Part shown: positions 7,729 to 10,455 of the stretch, one piece after another
Numbering within the stretch: position 1 is the first letter of the stretch
Layout of the letters: the number at the start of each line of letters is the position of its first letter
Origin: an uncultured Allomuricauda sp.
GTDB lineage: Bacteria; Bacteroidota; Bacteroidia; Flavobacteriales; Flavobacteriaceae
NCBI GenBank assembly: GCA_937911965.1
Contig: CALDPL010000177.1
Coordinates: 1 to 10,455 of the forward strand
Direction of reading: 5' to 3'
Length of the DNA stretch: 10,455 nucleotides
Program-made: the position numbers and the translations under genes
Notes under the pieces: generated by a model
Database searches by the model: none
What the model was told of the DNA's origin: nothing
What the model saw: the letters and a program-made list of their open reading frames with translations, nothing else

Positions 7729-8258
7729 TGACCTTTTACAAACAGACTGACAGCGATGGGGAACTCCAAAAGATTCTGGACCTGCAACAACGGAACCTAC
7801 CGAAAAACCTTTCCTTGGAAGAACGGGAACACGAGGGCTTTCTCACCGTGGAACACGAGTTGGAACTCCTAAGGGAAATGAACGATGCCTGTGGACACAT
7901 CATCGCCAAGGAAGGGGAAGAACTTTTGGGCTATGCCCTTTGCATGCACCCCAAGTTTGGTGACAGAATCGAGGTATTGGAACCCATGTTCAAGGAACTG
8001 GACAATCCTTTCCAAAAGGAAAAGGATTATATGGTCATGGGGCAGGTCTGTGTGGCCAAGGGCCATAGGGGCAAGGGAGTGTTCCGGGGCCTCTATCAAA
8101 AGATGAAAGAAATCCTCCCCCAAGGTTTTACTTCCATCATCACCGAGGTGGATGCCAAAAACAAAAGATCCCTGGCCGCCCATACCGCCATAGGGTTTCG
8201 GACTATACGGATCTACCACCACCAAGGAAAAGAGTGGCACATCATGCACTGGATCTAA
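7728..8258 (+). CDS. GNAT-family N-acetyltransferase
   Basis: This is a 176-residue cytosolic acetyl-CoA-dependent transferase. The acetyl-CoA pyrophosphate loop is in VCVAKGHRGKGVFRGLY (R114-G115-K116-G117), followed by the helix LYQKMKEIL. The C-terminal EVDAKNKRSLAAHTAIGF (140-157) is the usual GNAT motif B region with an asparagine and an N-terminal helix cap. The ATG at 7728 overlaps the M61 stop as TGATG and is preferred over an in-frame ATG at 7710 inside the M61 gene. The substrate cannot be predicted. Coupling to the secreted peptidase may be only transcriptional, because the two act in different compartments. The gene ends 129 bases before the convergent lipoprotein gene. Confidence 0.88.
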   Translation: MTFYKQTDSDGELQKILDLQQRNLPKNLSLEEREHEGFLTVEHELELLREMNDACGHIIAKEGEELLGYALCMHPKFGDRIEVLEPMFKELDNPFQKEKDYMVMGQVCVAKGHRGKGVFRGLYQKMKEILPQGFTSIITEVDAKNKRSLAAHTAIGFRTIRIYHHQGKEWHIMHWI

Positions 8259-8387
8259 AATATGGGACTATACATAAGCTTCAAAGCTGGTCGCATGATG
8301 TATTGTGGTTGTCGGTCAAGAGTGTGTTTCAAATTCAATGGCGTGTTTGCTCGTTCATCGTTATCAACCATCTATTGTTTCCCTCTC
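8259..8387. other. Convergent gap with no gene
   Basis: These 129 bases separate the 3' ends of the GNAT and lipoprotein genes. I see no convincing stem followed by a T-run on either strand and no RNA gene. One 60-base line counted by hand is 42% GC, already below the coding DNA to the left. Confidence 0.6.
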
Positions 8388-8729
8388 CTAAAGGCTATAC
8401 TCGATTTCCAGTTTCCCCTTTGTGGCCCGGTAGGGGTCAAACGTCCAAATGACCGTTTCCGTCCCATAATAGTCTCCATTCAATAGCGTATCTATGGTAC
8501 CGGATAAAATCACATCATAATATCCTTCCCTTTTAATTTTCACAGTATCATCCACTTCACCTTTTATTTTGATGATATAGGCAAAATAACTTTTGTTTTC
8601 ATAAGGGATCAGGGTATCCACCCTTATGTTTGAAAAATCCGTGATCGTAAATTTCTTACGGTCTTTCCTTGTTGATGTGCCACACGAAATCAGTAAGAAG
8701 ATTGCCAAAACGGGAATAATTTTTTTCAT
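8388..8729 (-). CDS. Small lipoprotein downstream of the modular protein (candidate immunity partner)
   Basis: This is a 113-residue predicted lipoprotein. MKKIIPVLAIFLLISC ends in the lipobox LISC with C16 as the lipidated residue, followed by GTSTRKDRKK. The mature part (about 25-113) alternates charged and hydrophobic residues, as in a small beta-rich domain, and ends in KGKLEIEYSL. No family is recognised. The start is ATG 8729-8727, five bases after the stop of the 491-residue gene. A longer in-frame start at 8894 lies inside that gene and would place the lipobox internally, so it is rejected. Two hand-counted 60-base lines are 30% and 35% GC, well below the biotin and peptidase genes. 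The tight coupling, shared low GC and outer-membrane or periplasmic location fit an immunity protein for the upstream C-terminal domain, but that role is inference. Confidence 0.8.
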   Translation of the reverse strand: MKKIIPVLAIFLLISCGTSTRKDRKKFTITDFSNIRVDTLIPYENKSYFAYIIKIKGEVDDTVKIKREGYYDVILSGTIDTLLNGDYYGTETVIWTFDPYRATKGKLEIEYSL

Positions 8730-8734
8730 TACAT

Positions 8735-10210
8735 TTAATTTGTAGGAATCAATTGTGATAGGTTGGTTGCTCGGCCACTGGTCCCTCCCCCTTGAAGATG
8801 GGACAGATATCTTAATTCTCCGTTTGACATGGCATCCAAAATGCTTGCAGCCAAAGATTGATATCCATCGGCAAACCAATTCTTTTTGGCCCAACCCACA
8901 GCATTGTTGAACAGGTCCATTTGTTTTTCTTTAAATTGATCGGAATAGTCAAATGGTATATCCTCATGGGCAGTTGCCAAATCCTCTGCCAATGCAGGGC
9001 CCAATAAGATGGCATTTAATCCATTGAAATGGGCATGCCTGAAAGCATCGCCCTTTCCATTATACTGGGAATTTGGATAAAGTTCCTCTGCTTCCCAAGT
9101 TGCTTTTTGCGCATTGAGCAAATATCCCACTTGCTTGAACCATGACATGGAATCATATATAGCCATCTCAGAAGTGGACATTCTTCCTTTATAGTCTTGC
9201 TCGAAATCCGCCAATTCCGCATTATCAAAAACTAAATATGTCTCAGATACTAATTTCTTGGCCTCGACAGTGTTATTTGTGTCCAGAAAATCATTGATCT
9301 CTCCCGCCCAATAGGGGTTCTCAATCAAATGGGTGAGTTCCGTGTGGCCCATGGAATAGTTGAGCCGGTGGTTGAGATCCACCATCCAATTGGCCAAGAT
9401 CTTTGCCTGGTCCGAGAAATCATGCGCATCCAAAAAAATTGCCATCTGTTTCCTAAAGGTGTCCGTAGCGTTATAAAAGTATTGTCTTTGATTCGGCAAA
9501 GTGAGCGAAAACTTCACAAAATTCTTCAGTTTGAAGGTGAGATCGTCCCCAAGGGGCGAATTGTCAAAGCCGTCCCCCGGATCGGGGCCCCCGCCTCCGC
9601 CACCGGGACCACCACCGGGACCACCACCAAGTCCCCCGTCATCGAACCAGATGCAGTTGGTCTTGGTGGCGGTATAGGTTCGGCCGTCGTTGGCGGCCAA
9701 ACAGGCCGGCCCCGCAATATGGGTGCCTTTGTGGGAGCAATAGGTCACCGTGACGGAATAGCAGACCTCCACTTGCTTGGAGGCCAGCTCCAGGCCCCCC
9801 GTGTCCGACAGGGGGGTTATCCTTGGGTCGCCCCCATAGGAGAACGAACCGTGGGCCCCGTCCAATTCCACGAGATCGGTAAGGTATTCGAGCAGGAAGG
9901 CCCTGATGGCCCCGGTGCTGTCCCTGAAGGCCACAAGGTTCTCGAAGCGTTCCAGGTCCAGGCTGTCCCGCTTTACAAGAAAGATGTAGGTGGTACGCCC
10001 GTTGCGTTCCAGCTTCTTGATCCTTGAGGAGTCGATCGTGAAACCCGACCGTTCGGCCTTTGCCGCAAGACCCCCCTTTGTGGGGTTCTTTGCCTTTTGG
10101 ATCGCCTCCGATGCCAGCGCCCTGTCGACAAGCTGTCCGAAGTGGATCTCCTCTATGGAGAATTCCCGTTCCTTTGAAATACTTTCGGGGATTTCCGCAT
10201 CCTTATTCAC
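8735..10210 (-). CDS. Modular protein with four-Cys segment, Gly-rich linker and DUF6973-like C-terminal domain; possibly frameshifted at its 5' end
   Basis: The intact frame encodes 491 residues from a GTG at 10210. Residues 1-145 are a charged N-terminal region (SIEEIHFGQLV, later RTTYIFLVKRDS and IRAFLLEYL), similar in style to many secreted flavobacterial orphan proteins. Residues 150-186 hold all four cysteines (C150, C158, C170, C186), which suggests disulfides outside the cytoplasm. Residues 192-213 are a Gly/Pro linker. Residues of about 225-380 are of unknown fold. Residues 384-470 carry GDAFRHAHFN (387-396), AHED (414-417) and MDLFNNAVGW (431-440), a conserved-looking His/Asp/Asn pattern that I recall from DUF6973. 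No signal peptide follows the GTG, but one is encoded upstream in another frame (10203-10271), so the native gene probably began at 10271. Composition changes abruptly at about 9540. A secreted effector or toxin-like protein is the best guess; its activity is unknown. Confidence 0.75.
   Translation of the reverse strand: MNKDAEIPESISKEREFSIEEIHFGQLVDRALASEAIQKAKNPTKGGLAAKAERSGFTIDSSRIKKLERNGRTTYIFLVKRDSLDLERFENLVAFRDSTGAIRAFLLEYLTDLVELDGAHGSFSYGGDPRITPLSDTGGLELASKQVEVCYSVTVTYCSHKGTHIAGPACLAANDGRTYTATKTNCIWFDDGGLGGGPGGGPGGGGGGPDPGDGFDNSPLGDDLTFKLKNFVKFSLTLPNQRQYFYNATDTFRKQMAIFLDAHDFSDQAKILANWMVDLNHRLNYSMGHTELTHLIENPYWAGEINDFLDTNNTVEAKKLVSETYLVFDNAELADFEQDYKGRMSTSEMAIYDSMSWFKQVGYLLNAQKATWEAEELYPNSQYNGKGDAFRHAHFNGLNAILLGPALAEDLATAHEDIPFDYSDQFKEKQMDLFNNAVGWAKKNWFADGYQSLAASILDAMSNGELRYLSHLQGGGTSGRATNLSQLIPTN
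9605..9628. repeat. Two perfect 12-base direct copies in the Gly-rich linker
   Basis: GGGACCACCACC occurs at 9605-9616 and again at 9617-9628. On the minus strand it encodes part of the GGPG repeats of the linker of the 491-residue protein. It is simple coding repetition and could vary in copy number by slippage without breaking the frame. Confidence 0.9.
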
Positions 10211-10271
10211 GGTTCCAGGCCAACAAGGCCAAAAACAACATGGGAAATACGGTTCTTGTTTGTTTGGGCAT
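10203..10271 (-). other. Out-of-frame signal peptide at the front of the modular gene (probable lost 5' end)
   Basis: An ATG at 10271-10269 opens a 22-codon frame that ends in TAA at 10205-10203. It reads MPKQTRTVF, then PMLFLALLAWNRE: a basic N-terminus followed by a hydrophobic core, as in a signal peptide. It stops exactly where the frame of the 491-residue protein starts (GTG 10210) and is offset from it by one base, so removing one base around 10206-10220 would join LLAWNR to NKDAEIPES. An AT-rich stretch lies just upstream of the ATG, as expected for a true start. The main frame is open back to a TAA at 10348-10346 but has no ATG there and reads as cysteine-rich nonsense. Confidence 0.6.
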
Positions 10272-10455
10272 TTGATGATACTTTGATGTTTATCGATCTG
10301 GCGGGGAACCTTTGATCGATCACGGCAACGTCCTCCAAGGAATGCTTAGGTCCCATGGATTTCCGTTGTAAAGAGCTGATGGGGAGCTTTTGTCAGGTAC
10401 AATATATTGATTTTCAACCAATCCACATTGGACGAAAACCTTAAAAATATTGGGG
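10272..10455. other. Upstream region of the modular gene, no gene seen
   Basis: These 184 bases should contain the promoter of the minus-strand pair. I found no exact TAnnTTTG. A short perfect inverted repeat (CCAAT, four bases, ATTGG) lies at 10418-10431 and could be chance. No coding frame on either strand looks real. Confidence 0.5.

Noticed and set aside
8730..8894. N-terminal extension of the lipoprotein to 8894
   Set aside because: It lies within the modular gene and would bury the signal peptide and lipobox; the ATG at 8729 gives a textbook lipoprotein start.
9329..10027. 232-codon plus-strand frame opposite the modular gene
   Set aside because: It is an antisense shadow: its Gly/Thr-rich part is only the complement of the Gly-rich linker.
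10203..10271. A separate 22-residue microprotein
   Set aside because: Its hydrophobic signal-peptide character and its position exactly abutting the long frame fit a displaced signal peptide better than an independent gene.
10418..10431. Inverted repeat CCAAT-N4-ATTGG as terminator or operator
   Set aside because: Five-base arms with no T-run on either side; a length expected by chance.
1..10455. tRNA, rRNA, CRISPR array, insertion sequence or phage attachment site
   Set aside because: No repeat-spacer pattern, transposase-like reading frame, terminal inverted repeats or tRNA-like fold was seen on either strand.

Overview
The window looks like chromosome from a marine-type flavobacterium (Bacteroidota, Flavobacteriaceae). 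The reasons are the style of the proteins (a BioA with the HLWHPLTQHK block, an M61 peptidase with a PDZ domain, a short LISC lipoprotein), AT-rich leaders without clear Shine-Dalgarno sites, and fairly GC-rich coding DNA. A genus such as Robiginitalea would fit the GC content, but that is a guess.

From 1 to 5869 the window is dominated by biotin-synthesis genes on the minus strand. In transcription order they are bioF (KAPA synthase), a DUF2007-like zinc-ribbon protein and bioD (dethiobiotin synthetase), joined by two ATGA stop/start overlaps. Then come bioA (DAPA aminotransferase) and a FabF-like beta-ketoacyl synthase that runs off the left edge. The run is broken between bioD and bioA by a plus-strand membrane glycosyltransferase of the GT39/ArnT type (2257-3732). 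Its 3' end overlaps the bioD 3' end by 48 bases, so bioA and the ketosynthase now need their own promoter. No bioB, bioC or bioH is visible.

From 5932 to 8258 a plus-strand pair, divergent from bioF, encodes a secreted M61-family metallopeptidase with a PDZ domain and a GNAT acetyltransferase, coupled by a TGATG overlap.

From 8388 to about 10271 a minus-strand pair forms the accessory part of the window. A 491-residue protein of modular build (N-terminal region, four-cysteine segment, glycine-rich linker, C-terminal HA/HE/NN-motif domain resembling DUF6973) is followed five bases later by a 113-residue lipoprotein. GC content falls abruptly at about 9540, just after the linker, from about 72% to 37% in adjacent 60-base lines counted by hand. 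It stays low through the lipoprotein gene. This fits an exchanged C-terminal module with its partner, as in polymorphic toxin/immunity pairs. The protein's likely signal peptide lies in a different frame just upstream (10203-10271), so the gene may be frameshifted.
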